A model generated the notes under the pieces. The model worked only from the letters and a program-made list of their open reading frames with translations. It searched no databases and was not told the origin of the DNA. The translations under genes and the position numbers were made by a program. Of a stretch of 64,000 nucleotides of DNA, positions 11,086 through 21,642 are shown one piece after another. Source of the DNA: CAWGMT01 sp963823675 (lineage in GTDB: Bacteria > Planctomycetota > Planctomycetia > Isosphaerales > Isosphaeraceae). Where the stretch lies: assembly GCA_963823675.1 (NCBI GenBank), contig CAWGMT010000006.1, positions 62,001 to 126,000 on the forward strand. The letters are read 5' to 3'. Every line of letters starts with the position of its first letter. Within the stretch, counting starts at the first letter, position 1.

Positions 11086-11551
11086 CTTCCGGGGTTTTCT
11101 TCTTGGTCTCAGTATCTATCCGCTGGATGTCGCGCAATATCAGTCCGCGACTTGAAGAATTTTCGCACCGCGAAACGGAGGAACGCTCGGGTGGCTCACG
11201 AGTCCGGCCGCGGGTGCAAGGGCTGCTATGTGTGCAGCCGACAGTCGATCGATGGTTGGTGGTACCGCAGTTAGGCGGAAAGGACCGGCTGAAGCCGGGA
11301 CTCCAACTTCTCAGATCAAGAGCGTCAAGACGTTTCGCGATGAACGGACACAGGAAGTACCGGCCTCACGCAAAAGTCTTACACGCAGCCAACATTTTTT
11401 CCCAAGGGGATTGCGCGACGGACGTGTTTGAACCGGAATTCGTGATAAACGGTCTCTTCGGTTCCCGTCTCATGCTCCGCCTGTCCGTAACGAAACGCAT
11501 CGCCGCTGTTGGTCGTTTCGCCAGTCGTCCGGTCGTCGCCGGGTTTCGCCG
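11086..11551. other. intergenic stretch with one family-1 repeat
   Basis: About 465 bases between the transglutaminase start and the end of the kinase gene. The only recognisable element is the palindromic repeat at 11282-11307. I see no convincing ORF or RNA gene. Confidence 0.5.
11274..11314. repeat. palindromic intergenic repeat (family 1)
   Basis: Copy of the CCGGCTgaAGCCGG element (core 11282-11307). It is flanked by GGCGGAAA on the left and TTCTCAGAT on the right; nearly the same flanks occur at the 19040 copy, so the conserved unit is about 40 nt. Confidence 0.8.
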
Positions 11552-14229
11552 TCAATCCTTGCTTTGGGGACCGGCTCGCGAACGGAGCCAGTTTGCCCGA
11601 TCGAAGTCTTTCTTGGCCCCTGCCGCGTCGCCCAGCTTGGCCTTGGCGTCGCCCCGAGCCTGGAAGACCTCGGCATCTTCGCGGCCGAGCCGGATCGCTT
11701 CATTGCAGTCGCTTATGGCGCGTGCGAATTCGCCTTTGCTGCCGAAGGCCCGTCCTCGGGCCACATAAAGCTCGGGGAAACGCCGGCTGATTGGTCCGAC
11801 AAATGTCCAGTCGTGGGGCCGGCCTAACTGCATCGCCTTGTCCAGATCAGCAATCGCGTGGTCGGCTTGTCCCAGGCGCGCAAACGCCAGTCCACGGTAA
11901 AGGTACGCCTGGGCACAATTCTCGTTCGACGAGAATGATCTCCTTGCACTCGGAGATCACCTTCTCGAAATCGTTGCGCAGGTAATAGATGTAGTAAGCA
12001 CGCTCTGACCTCGCGTCTCGAGCTCGCGCGGGATCGAGTTCGAACGACTTCTGATAGTCGGCGACCGCCTCGTCGAACCGGCCGGTCAGAGCGCGACAGT
12101 TGGCCCGTCCCACAAAGGCAAAGCTGGCGACGTACTTATCGGGTAGCCGAATCCGCAGCGCCGCGTCGTAGTCGGCGATCGTGCGCCCCCACTCCTTCTT
12201 GAGCGCGTACGCCCATCCGCGCAGATGCAGCGCGTAGGCGCGGATGTAGTCGTCCGGCTCGAGTTTCAGGCCGTGATCCAGGTCCTGGATCGCTCCGTCT
12301 GGCTGCCCGGCCCAGCAGTAGGCGAGTGCTCGCGCCACATACACGGCGGCATCGTTGGGAGCCAGGTGAATCGCCGTGGTCCCATCCGAAATGGCGGCGT
12401 CGAAGTTCCCTTTGCCCCGCAGTGCGATGGCCCGCTTGCGAAACCCGAGCGGATTCGTTGGCCTCAGCCGAATCGCCGCCGTCAGGTCGTCGATCGCACC
12501 GTCCCAATCCCTGAGATATGCGGATTCGCGAGCCAGGCCGCGGTTGTAGTACGCATCCCAGCACGACGGATCGAGCAGTAGTGCGGCTGTGTAAAGCGCG
12601 ATCGACCGCCGATATGCGGCGCCGACCATGACGTCGTTCTGCGTGCTCGACCGACTCCATCTGCTCGGCGCGGACCGTGGCTTCCCGTGCCTGTTCAACC
12701 AACGACTTAACCTTGGTCGGAACGTCCAGGTCAGCCGGCGAGGAATGGTCCTGCTTCGGCTTGGCCGGACCGGTCGCGCGGGCGCCCCACTCGTGGAATC
12801 ACCTTTCGGCCTCAGCAGGTTCGTCGCGATCGCAGCAATTACGATGCCTGCCGCCACCACCAGGAACGCAAGCACGAGCGTCGGTCGTTGACGACCGCTC
12901 CGGTGCCCGGGAGCGATGGCTGGTTCGCCTTCGCGGATCGACTTGCCGGTTGGCGGCCGTGTCGGCTGCTGCAGCTCAGCCAGGTGCATCGACAGAAGCT
13001 CCGCAACTGCACCGGCCGACTGGTAGCGTTCGTCGGGATCTTTGGCCAGGAGCCTGGACACGACCGCGACGAGCCACTCGGGGATTTCCGGATTGAGCAT
13101 GCGGATGGGCCGCGGTTGCTCGTCGCTGACCTTTCTGAGCACGGCCACCGAGGATGAGGCCCGAAAGGGTGCTTGCCCCGTACACATAGCGTAAAGCGTG
13201 CTACCCAAGCTAAAGAGATCCGTTCGACGGTCCAGCGGCTCGCCGCGGGCCTGCTCGGGTGACATGTAGCTTGGCGTCCCAGCCACGGTACCGCTTGCGC
13301 TGAGCGACGAATCATCGATCGCTCGAGCCAGTCCGAAGTCGGTGATCTTGACGCGCTCGACCCCGTTCTCGAGCAGCACGTTGGCCGGTTTGATGTCGCG
13401 GTGCGCCAGGCCCTGGGCGTGGGCGGCGGCCAGGCCTGCTGCCATCTGCATCCCGATTCGAAGGATCTCATTCAGATTCAAAGGTCCGACGCGGTCGATC
13501 TTATCCTGAAGCGAGTGCCCCGAAACATATTGCATCACGATATAGGGCAGGCTGCCGTCCTCGCTTACCGCGTGGATGGTGACAACGTTGTCGTGACAAA
13601 CCGCGGCCGCCGCGCGTGCCTCGCGCGAAGCGTCGGCGGGCGTCGGCGTTCGTAGCCAGAACGGGAGCGAGCGCCTTGATGGCGACGACGCGGTTAAGGG
13701 TTGAGTCGAGCGCCTTGAGAACCACCCCCATGCCCCCTCGTCCGACGACTTCCCTTATCTCGTACGCGCCCAGCTTACCGAGGCTCCGTGGGTCGTCGGA
13801 GTGACCAAGAAAACTCAAATCCGTAAAATCGCCTGTACCGCCGGGATTATTTCTCTCCTCCCGGGCCACCTCAAAACCCGGGGTGCCCTCGGGGCCAACC
13901 AACGGCGGTCGAGGCCAGTCCACGTTGACCAAATCGGTCGTGCTTGACGTCCCGGCCTGCACTGCGTCCGCTGGCTTGGCCGGCGGTCGGGCCTTGAGCT
14001 CGGCCAACGCCCACTCAAGCAGGGGGTCTTTCCGCGAGGCTCCTAATTTAAGATCTGCGGGAATTCCCTCAAGGAAATCCGAACGAGTGTCCAGCCGATC
14101 GAGCCGCTCGCGGCAAAGCGAACAGACATCGAGATGAGCGATGACAACTGCCTGATCCGCCTCTGAAAGGGCCCCCTCCTGGAGCCCGCGCAACTGTTTC
14201 TGATCGAGACAAAACTGTTCCCCAGGCAT
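11552..14229 (-). CDS. zinc-finger / Ser-Thr protein kinase / TPR protein (four frame breaks)
   Basis: Membrane-anchored PknB-type kinase of about 890 residues. Start ATG 14229 (MPGEQFCLD) after GAGAGAAA; the sigma gene ends 12 bases upstream, so the two form an operon. N-terminal anti-sigma-like zinc-binding stretch (HLDVCSLCRERL), then the kinase: Gly loop GRGGMGVV, VAIKAL lysine, catalytic HRDIKPANVLL, DFGLA, APE-equivalent SPEQA. A membrane segment VLAFLVVAAGIVIAAIA follows, then TPRs to the end. Frame breaks at about 13620, 12780, 12635 and 11923; in each case the other frame continues the family sequence (e.g. AREARAAAAVCHDNVVTIHA, NCAQAYLYRGLAFARLG). The 12780 and 12635 breaks cancel, which points to sequencing indels. 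It probably phosphorylates or senses for the linked sigma factor (inference). Confidence 0.85.
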
Positions 14230-14240
14230 CGTGATTTCTC

Positions 14241-14855
14241 TCAAGCGTCTAACGGGTTGCACCTGGCCTGGTCAATGAGCTCACGGAGGCGGGCAAGCAC
14301 TCGACTCCTGGCCGCGTAGATGGCACCAACACTCATCCCGAGCTCCTCGGACACGGTTTTGGGGGCTGTGCCGACGACGGCCGTCCGCCAGAATGCCTGC
14401 AACGTGGTCTCGTTGACTTCACCCCGCACCTGCGAGATCGCCCAATCCAGCAACCGCCGTTTGAATGCGCAGTCCCAGTCAGTCTCCTCGTCTTGCTCGC
14501 CGCCATTGGCGGGAACTTCGGCCAGTCTTTGGTTCGTCTGGGTGTCTCCGCTCGGCAGTGGGTTTCGGGCTTGTCGCGCCACCAGATTGATCCGCTTCGT
14601 TCTCGCGACTGTAAAGAGCCAGCTTCGGAAGGAACCGCGCCGGGGGTCGTAGCGAAACTCGCCCATCGAGGCGGCGGCGGCTCGAAGGACCTCTTGCGTG
14701 AGGTCGGCAGCGTCGGCGTCTTGGAGCCCGTGGCGGCGGCCGTAATCATAGACCACGGGCCCATAGATTTCCACAAACTCGGACCACGCCTCCGCATCGC
14801 GTAGGTCCCGTAAGCGAACCAGAAGGCTGACGTGCGTCGTCGGTGCGTTGGTCAT
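14241..14855 (-). CDS. ECF RNA polymerase sigma factor (kinase-linked type)
   Basis: About 204 residues. Region 2 includes LRDAEAWSEFVEIYGPVV and GLQDADAADLTQEV (the -10 binding and core-binding helices), and region 4 is a helix-turn-helix with SEELGMSVGAIYAARSRV. Start ATG 14855 gives the usual N-terminus MTNAPTTHVSLL; 14876 is possible. It is the first gene of an operon with the downstream zinc-finger kinase, and its promoter region is shared with a second sigma gene transcribed away from it. Planctomycete genomes are known for ECF sigma genes paired with Ser/Thr kinases, where the kinase is thought to replace a classical anti-sigma factor. Confidence 0.88.
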   Translation of the reverse strand: MTNAPTTHVSLLVRLRDLRDAEAWSEFVEIYGPVVYDYGRRHGLQDADAADLTQEVLRAAAASMGEFRYDPRRGSFRSWLFTVARTKRINLVARQARNPLPSGDTQTNQRLAEVPANGGEQDEETDWDCAFKRRLLDWAISQVRGEVNETTLQAFWRTAVVGTAPKTVSEELGMSVGAIYAARSRVLARLRELIDQARCNPLDA

Positions 14856-15112
14856 CGGAGTGGCCCCGCGCAACATCGTACTGCGGATAGGCGAAGATCA
14901 TACACGAAATTCGACTGGTCCGTCACCATCCGCGGACCGCCGTTGTTTCGTCCTCTATCCGCGTTAGTCTAAGTAGGTATCCGGTCCGGCTCTCCAGAAT
15001 CTCAGGAGCGACGTGGTATTTCCTTGCTTCTGAGCTTACGATCACTGTCTGGAACACGTATTGAGAAACGGTTCGTTGTGGAAGCTCCGATCGCAGTTCA
15101 CAACACGAAGAA
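14856..15112. promoter_or_regulatory. shared divergent regulatory region of two sigma genes
   Basis: 257 bases between two sigma genes transcribed in opposite directions. Both promoters must lie here unless internal. I cannot assign -35/-10 boxes with confidence because ECF target motifs in this phylum are not obvious by eye. Autoregulation or cross-regulation is plausible. Confidence 0.4.
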
Positions 15113-15742
15113 GTGAGCAATGCCATGCCTTTCCACGAGGAATCCAAAACCAGCGTCACTTTGCTGATGCGCGTGGCCCTCTTCCCTCCCGACGAGGAAG
15201 CTTGGAGGAAGTTCGTCGAGCGCTATGGGCCAGCTATTGGCGGTTGGTGTTACGCTCACGGGCTTCAACAAGCCGACGCCGAGGACGTCACCCAGACCGT
15301 GTTGACAGCGCTCATCGTCCGCCTTCGCCGTTTCGTTTACGATCCGAATAAGAGCTTTCGGGGCTTGCTTCGAAAGATCACGCGTGACGCGGTCTGCGAC
15401 GCCATCGACGAACTCTCGAGGGCGGGCTTCACCGGTGCGAGCAGCGTTCTGCACGCGCTCGTGAACCAGGAAGCACAGACGGAACTTGCCCACCGGCTTG
15501 AAGCCGAATTTGATCTCGAGCTCCTCGAAGCGGCAATGGAGAACGTCCGTGAGAAAGTTCAGCGACAGACGTGGGAAGCATATTGGCTGACCGCGCACGA
15601 GGGTCTTTCCGGCGCCGACGCTGCAGCGAGACTGGGAATGCGGATCGGCACCGTATTTCAAGCCAAGAGCAGTGTCATGAGCATGCTGAAAGACGAGGTC
15701 CACCGGCTTGAGGAAAGTGAATGTGCCGCGAAGGTGGTCTGA
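15113..15742 (+). CDS. ECF RNA polymerase sigma factor (kinase-linked type)
   Basis: About 209 residues, GTG start 15113 (ATG 15125 possible). Region 2: PDEEAWRKFVERYGPAI and HGLQQADAEDVTQTV; region 4 HTH: GADAAARLGMRIGTVFQAKSS. Its layout mirrors the neighbouring sigma gene: sigma first, kinase about 30 bases downstream. The two sigma proteins are clearly homologous (EAW.(E/K)FVE.YGP; D(A/V)(T)Q near identical positions) but diverged, suggesting an old duplication or convergent recruitment rather than a recent copy. Confidence 0.85.
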   Translation: MSNAMPFHEESKTSVTLLMRVALFPPDEEAWRKFVERYGPAIGGWCYAHGLQQADAEDVTQTVLTALIVRLRRFVYDPNKSFRGLLRKITRDAVCDAIDELSRAGFTGASSVLHALVNQEAQTELAHRLEAEFDLELLEAAMENVREKVQRQTWEAYWLTAHEGLSGADAAARLGMRIGTVFQAKSSVMSMLKDEVHRLEESECAAKVV

Positions 15743-15772
15743 ACCGGTAGCCAGTCCATCGAAGCTAAAGCC

Positions 15773-18518
15773 ATGCAATCTTGCGCTACTCAAGAGCAGT
15801 TAGAGGGGTTCGTTCACAATCGGCTGAGTGGCCCGGAGGGCGACTCCGTTGCCGCTCATATTGAGGGTTGCGATGCGTGCCAGCAGAAGCTGGACCAAAT
15901 CACGAGCGACTCGGCATTGGCCGAACGGCCGCGGTCCGGGACAGTGAAAGATGACCGGCTAGGGGGACTACTCGAGCGAGTGACGGCCAAGGGACCGCGG
16001 CTGCTTCCTTTACATCAGATCGGGAAATCGCCAGAGAAGGGAAATGGCCCCGCCGCGCATCACGTCGGGCCGGAAGCGAACGAAGAGCAGGAGGCAGTCC
16101 CAACTTCGCACGTTCCTGAATCGTTCCCGACGATCGCAGGATTCCAGATCATCCGGCAAATTGGCCGCGGCGGCATGGGGATTGTGCACGAGGCGCGAGA
16201 CGAGAAACTCGATTGTCTCGTGGCGATCAAGACGCTTGCGGAAGGGTTGAGAGCGACTGCGGAGCAGCTTGAACGGCTGCGGTCCGAGGCTCGCGCCGTC
16301 GCCCGGCTGCGGCATCAGAATATCGTCGCGATTCACGCGATTGGCGAGCACGACGGGCAGCCCTATCTTTCGCTCGAATTCGTCAATGGGGGCAGTCTCG
16401 CCGACAAACTGGCCCAGGGGCCGATGCCAACCAGACAGGCCGGTGAGCTGGTCGGAACGCTGGCCCGGGCCGTCCACGTCGCCCACCAAGCCGGGATCGT
16501 CCATCGCGACCTGAAGCCGAGCAATGTCTTACTCACTGCGGACGGCGTCCCCAAGGTCAGTGACTTCGGGCTGGCCAAGATCATCGGCGCCGAGTCGGGG
16601 CGTACGCTCACTGGCCAGATCATGGGTTCGCCCAGCTTCATGGCTCCCGAGCAGGCCGAGGGAAAGTCGAAGCAGGCCGGGCCGCCGGCTGACATCTACG
16701 CGCTGGGTGCGATCCTCTACCAAGCCCTCACCGCGAAGCCACCTTTCGTGGGTGAATCCGAGCTCGAGACGATCCGGATGGTGGCCTCGACCGAGGCCGT
16801 GCCTCCACGACGGCTGAGACCCGACGTGCCGCGCAACCTGGAAACGATCTGCCTGAAATGTCTGGAGAAGGAACCGCAACAGCGCTACTCAACCGCGGCT
16901 AACCTGGCCGACGACCTTCACCGGTTCTTGGAGGGGCGACCGATTTCAGCGCGGACAGTGAGCTTGGCTGGCCGGTCCTGGCGCTGGTGCCGCCGCAATC
17001 CGAGGCTGGCGACAGTTTCCGCGGCCCTGGCCGCGACCGTCGTTATTGCGGCCGCGGCTTTCACGGTGATAACATATCGCCATAACGTTCAGCTTCGCGC
17101 CGAGGTTCGCCGAACCCAGGCCAAGGCTGAAGAGGCTCGCCAAAACTACCAGGAGGCTCGTTCGACAATTCAGGCGATGCTCAAGCGCCTCGACGACAGC
17201 CGGCTGAAGGGTGTACCGCGACTTCTCGATCTCCGGCGCAGCCTGCGGGAAGACGCCCTGGCATTCTATGATCAAGTCCTCCGCAAGATCGACTCGAACG
17301 ACCCGATCGTGCGCACCGACACCGCCCGCGCACTCGGCGATGCGGCTCTACTCCAGCACGCGCTCGGCCAGAGCGAACTGGCCTTGGGGAGTGATCGCCG
17401 CGCCCTGCGACTGGTCGAAGGTCTAATGTCCGAGCGCCCCGATAACCTCGAATACATGGCGCTCAAGCTTGATTGTCTCCTTAAGCTTGCTCCTCTCCTG
17501 GGCGCCTCAAAGCGACCCGCCGACGAGGTAATTGCCGTTTGTCGGGAGTCGGTAGAGCTGGCCGCACGAGTCGCGAAGGCTACGCCCGACGATATGCACT
17601 ACCAAGAGTCGCTGGCGCTGTGCCTAACCAACTACGGAAACGCTTTCTTGACATTGAAGAAGCTTCCCGAGGCCATGGTCCAGTATCGGGAGGCTACCAA
17701 GGTTCGCAAACGCATCGATCCGTCAAAACTACCCGGCGTGGCTCTGAGGCTCGCTCAGTCGCTCAGTAACGAGGGCATCGTCCTCTGGGGTCACGATCTC
17801 GCCCAGGCTGAGAATCGATTCAAGGAGGCTGCGCTTCTCGTGCTACCCGTCCCGCCCGACGATCACGTCTCTGAGGGAGATCGTGCCTACACGTACGGCC
17901 TAGTGATGGTCAACTGGAGCGGCGTACTTAATGACATGAAGCGCTATGACGACGCAATCAATCGATCAGCCGCTGGACTGAAGATCGTCGAGCCGTATCT
18001 TCAGACTGAGCCGAATGACTCGGCAGTCCGCAGCGCCAGCCTGTACCTCCACGGTAATCGAGCGAATGCGCTCTCCGCGAAAGGGATGCACCGCGAGTCG
18101 GCCGAAGAGTGGGCGCGATTTCTGCCAGTTGTCCCCCGAGCCTGCTCCAGACCAATATCGAGGCAAACTGGCCATCGAGCTGATCTCTGCCGGCAACCAG
18201 GTCCGTGCTCTGGCCCAAGCCCAGCTCGTCAAGGATGCTCCGGACATTTCCAGCAGCGATTGTTACGACCTCGGTTGCATCTTCGCCCGATCCGCGATGG
18301 CGGTCCGAAACGACCCGAAGCTTCAGCCGGAACAACGGGAGCGTCTCACGGCGTCTCACATCAAAGACGCATTGCACTGGCTGAAATCAGCCGCCGCGAA
18401 GGGCCTCTTCAAAAACGCCGACCAGCGCGAGCACGCCAAGACGGATCCCGACCTCGCCATCCTGGCCGACATGGCAGAATTCCGAGAGATTGTCGATCCT
18501 CCTCAAGCCAAGCACTGA
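15773..18518 (+). CDS. zinc-finger / Ser-Thr protein kinase / TPR protein (one frame break)
   Basis: About 914 residues, ATG 15773, 30 bases after the sigma stop. N-terminus CATQEQLEGFV ... AHIEGCDACQQKL is an anti-sigma-type zinc-binding stretch. Kinase domain: GRGGMGIVHEARD, VAIKTL, HRDLKPSNVLL, DFGLAK, APEQAEG. A transmembrane helix follows (TVSAALAATVVIAAAAFTVI), then a coiled coil (VRRTQAKAEEARQNY) and TPR-like helices to the C-terminus. The frame breaks at 18124-18126, where one extra C turns FLQLSPEPAPDQY into a false tail; the corrected frame ends at 18518 (VDPPQAKH). Probable operon partner of the sigma gene upstream. Confidence 0.88.
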
Positions 18519-19405
18519 TTATCAGCGGGGCAAACCGTTGAAGGAAGCCCCCATCCGGCCATACGGGCCCCCTCTCCCGACAAGGGCGGAAGACGAACCA
18601 TGAGCGGCACCCACCCGTGTCCAGCATGTCCGTTCCTCCAACCGGCTGAACGCCGAGACGCTGGAACAATGCGTGCCGACGAAGACCGGAGCGGAACAGC
18701 AGACGGGGCCGGCACCGCGCGAAGTTGCGGTTCATGATCGATCGCTCCTCTGTGCGGGGTAAACGATCACGTTCGCTTGCACGTCGAAACGCGCGGCTTT
18801 GATTGCGAGGCCGCCTGGGGGCTGGAGCACATACCCGTCGCCGGTCCGGTTGACTCGGCTACAGCCGCCGGCATCCAGCGTCGAGGCCGGATTCGGGCGT
18901 CGTTGCCCGGGTGCTACTCCTCCGGCGCTCCCGCACCCGTCAATGAATCCCTAATGCTAAAGCCGAAAACCGCTCGCCGTGCGCAAAGTATCCCCGTTCA
19001 CCATCGTTTTTCTTGGGGAGCACCGCCTTCAGGCGGAAAGGACCGGCTCGAGCCGGGACTCCAACTTCTGAGATTAGGGTTGACCGGGCACCAGGGCCGA
19101 TAAGTCGTCCCAACCTACCGCATCGGATTGGCGAGAACGAAAACAATTCCGTTGAGCGACGTGATTTTTGAGTATGGAGATCGAACTGTGCGGGCGAAGC
19201 AACATGAAGCACCGGGCTAAGTTCCTGCGGCCCTTCATGCCGCCCAATCCTGGGGTTCTGGCGGCATTATCGTGATCCCGTGGCGCTTCGCGGTCTCGAG
19301 ATTGGTTTTTGCTTCGCCTGGACTGAAGAGTTGCGTGTGGTCTCCCCGGAGATGGACTCGAAAGCCGGCGACCTTCCGTAGCCGCGGGGGCGTAAGCACC
19401 GCCGC
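18519..19405. other. long gene-poor stretch with one repeat
   Basis: About 890 bases with no convincing gene. On the minus strand, ATG 18735 has a good AGAGGAG eight bases upstream and reads MNRNFARCRPRLLFRSGLRR, but the frame then shows no recognisable protein and runs against the kinase gene; it may be the start of a decayed gene. A family-1 repeat lies at 19040-19065. No RNA gene is evident. Confidence 0.4.
19032..19075. repeat. palindromic intergenic repeat (family 1)
   Basis: Core 19040-19065, CCGGCTcgAGCCGG, here a perfect palindrome (the other copies have gaAG). Flanks GGCGGAAA and TTCTGAGAT match the copy at 11282. Confidence 0.8.
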
Positions 19406-19588
19406 CTATCCACGTTGCGTCCCGGTTTCCGTTCTCTTCGACGCGCCCGATCCCCCCGCGCCGAAAGGATAGCCGGGACGTTTCTTGTACTCCTCGATGA
19501 TCCTTGCCGTCTCGTCAGCCGACGCCGTGTCCGATGATACGCCGCCGACGAAAAGGTCGATGTCGGCGGGGTCGGGTCGATTATTCAC
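19406..19588 (-). CDS. small hypothetical protein
   Basis: 60-residue ORF with GTG start. The sequence is acidic and lacks the Arg/Pro skew typical of shadow frames here (DPADIDLFVGG, ADETARIIEEYKKRPGYPF). No family recognised. It lies downstream of the damaged nuclease-like gene on the same strand, so a two-gene unit is possible. The C-terminal third (Gly/Thr/Arg) may be out of frame. Confidence 0.35.
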   Translation of the reverse strand: MNNRPDPADIDLFVGGVSSDTASADETARIIEEYKKRPGYPFGAGGSGASKRTETGTQRG

Positions 19589-19723
19589 GGATCTGCCGCC
19601 CGCTGAACTGAGCGACGAGCCTGGCGGCGGCCGCGGTGGTGAGGATCATCCTCCGGCTTTGCGCGACTCGCTCTAAGCCGTAGACGTGCTGATCATGTTC
19701 GATCAGTAACAGGCTCGGGCATA

Positions 19724-20424
19724 TTAGACGAGCGCTTCCGACAGGTCGAACACGGTGGCGACGGCGAACGGTTGTGAAATCGTCAGACCCCCGCCTCCCA
19801 GGTTCTTGGCGGGTCCGCCCGAGCGCAAACTCGTCGCGCCCGGTTTCCGTCCGGTCGCGTCCCGGTTTCCGTCCCCATGACCATCGGCCACCGGCACCAG
19901 GATGATCTGGCCGTATTCATAGGGCATCTGACCACCCCGGCTCGTTGCCCCATTCCGCCGGGACTGGATACCGGTCGATCAGTTCGTCGAGTTCCTCGTT
20001 TCGCAGAGCCGTCCCTTCGACTTTCGCCCTCGCAGCGGCATCATCGGCCTGGCTACCCGCCTTGGTTTCGATGAACAAGAGCCGGCCATCGGGCGTAAGG
20101 GCAATCATGTCGAGGTTCCGCTTGAGCTCCTCGACCAACTGCGAGAGGTCGTCGTCTTCGATAACGAGGCGGGGTTGCTCGGCCGCCAGGGCCCGAAATC
20201 GACCGCCTTCCGTCCGGTCGATAGTAATCGTCAGCGATATGCTCTAACTCCAGATCAGCCGGTCCATCGATATCCGACCAGGAATCGGTTTCTGACCTTT
20301 TGTCCAGCGCCACATGCGAGCGTACGAAGCCGAGGACTCGCGTACCAGTTCGGTAGTCGGTAATATCGTGCCGGCCCAACCGGGCTTCCCACCTCCGGCC
20401 CGGTGCTGGGCGGGAGGTCGTCAT
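19724..20424 (-). CDS. hypothetical protein with PD-(D/E)XK-like motif (two frame breaks)
   Basis: Three frames must be joined (breaks near 20200 and 19925). The corrected product reads ITDYRTGTRVLGF, ELEHIADDYY, RLVIEDDDLSQLVEELKRN, then LDMIALTPDGRLLFIETKAG, and later YGQIILVPVADGHGD. The D ... E-x-K spacing in LDMIAL ... FIETK resembles the core of PD-(D/E)XK nucleases, but fold assignment from this alone is weak. The N-terminus is unclear: the only Met in frame (20424) overlaps the start of the divergent gene at 20423, which has a better ribosome binding site. Possibly a truncated gene. Confidence 0.4.
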
Positions 20425-21493
20425 GAGACACAGTCGCCAGCATGAGTTTACCATGGCCGTCTTTGCCCTGGTGGCCGCGGCCCCCGTGGTCGCTGCCCGT
20501 ACGCAGGCGGCCGACCCCCCGCGGCCGCTCGCCGGGCCCGTCGAGGACGGGCCCTTCCTCCGCCCCGCGGCGGCCACGGCCGCGGAGCCATTCTGGGGCA
20601 TCAAGGGGGGCATCGGGGTGGGGATCTGGCACACTGGCGGGCCGCGGGGACTGATCCGGGTCTACACGCCCTACCTGGGCCAGGGCCCCCGCAGGGTCAT
20701 GAACTTCGTCGCCGTCGAGCCGGTAGCGCGGGGATCGCGCGGGCTATCCGAGCTGGAGACTAGTGCACTCGACCGCGTCGCCGGCAAGGCGATGTGGACG
20801 GGCGACGCGCTCGAGGACGACCCGAAGCCCCGGCCGCCCTGGCAGCCGGCCCGGGGCGTGATCGGCTCGGCCGGGGGCAAGAAGACGCTGTCGTTCTACG
20901 CCTACGTCGAACGGATCAAAAACGGCGCCCGGCCGGTGGTCGAGGTCCAATTGCGAGCGGATCGGCCCCACGAGGTCGCCTTCCGGGTTTATTCCGCGCG
21001 GGACGGCGCGCCGATGCGGGCGTGTGTCCTGAGCGCGACGATGGGCAACTACGCACGGTTGCGGCGGCTCTGGCTCAAGGACCGCGTCGTGGACGCGCAT
21101 GTGCTTTACGGTTCGGCCCGGTTCGATTCCCCGGACGGTTTCGCCCCGCCCCGTCAGTGGCCCGCGGGCGAGCTCCTCGTGGTCCACGGCCAGGCGGTAG
21201 TCGCCGCTCGGCCCGACGAGCCCGATCCCACCCGCGCGACCTACGCCCCCGACGTCCAGCCGCACTGGCACTACGTGGGCGAGACCGCGACTCAGTACTG
21301 GCGCACGCCGGCTGGCCGGGACCTCGTGGCGCGGGTCAATGCCCGCAAGATCTACTGGGCGTCGCGCGGGACGATCCCGGGGGGTGCCGCGTTCGAGAAC
21401 TTCGAGCTGGAGGCTCCTTTCCATCCCGGCCAGGAGTTTGTCTTCGGCATCACGCCCGACCTGCCCGCGGCTCTCGGCTTTCGCCATCGATAG
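20423..21493 (+). CDS. exported protein of unknown function
   Basis: 356 residues; ATG 20423 lies just after GGGAGG. Signal peptide RQHEFTMAVFALVAAAPVVA. The mature part begins with a distinctive block (PFWGIKGGIGVGIWHTGGP, RGLIRVYTPYLGQGP) and ends with ENFELEAPFHPGQEF, FGITP. Mixed beta-rich sequence, no catalytic motif that I recognise. It looks like a conserved planctomycete periplasmic or surface protein; a carbohydrate-related role would be a guess. Convergent with the LRR/cyclase-fold gene, so no operon partner downstream. Confidence 0.8.
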   Translation: MRHSRQHEFTMAVFALVAAAPVVAARTQAADPPRPLAGPVEDGPFLRPAAATAAEPFWGIKGGIGVGIWHTGGPRGLIRVYTPYLGQGPRRVMNFVAVEPVARGSRGLSELETSALDRVAGKAMWTGDALEDDPKPRPPWQPARGVIGSAGGKKTLSFYAYVERIKNGARPVVEVQLRADRPHEVAFRVYSARDGAPMRACVLSATMGNYARLRRLWLKDRVVDAHVLYGSARFDSPDGFAPPRQWPAGELLVVHGQAVVAARPDEPDPTRATYAPDVQPHWHYVGETATQYWRTPAGRDLVARVNARKIYWASRGTIPGGAAFENFELEAPFHPGQEFVFGITPDLPAALGFRHR

Positions 21494-21642
21494 GCGCCGG
21501 CCAAGCTCCGGCCAGGGTTGTCGTGCAGATCGTCGGGCGATCACGGTGTGATGGTGCCCAACGCGGCTCGGCTCGGGCACGGCCCTGGACCCTGTCCTGG
21601 GGAGGATTCTGGGTGAAGCAGGTCCTGGGCCCGGCCGGACCA

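Noticed and set aside
18503..18735. Small minus ORF with a good ribosome binding site at 18735
   Set aside because: Reads Arg/Pro-rich after about 20 residues and matches no family; kept only as a possible relic in the gene-poor stretch.
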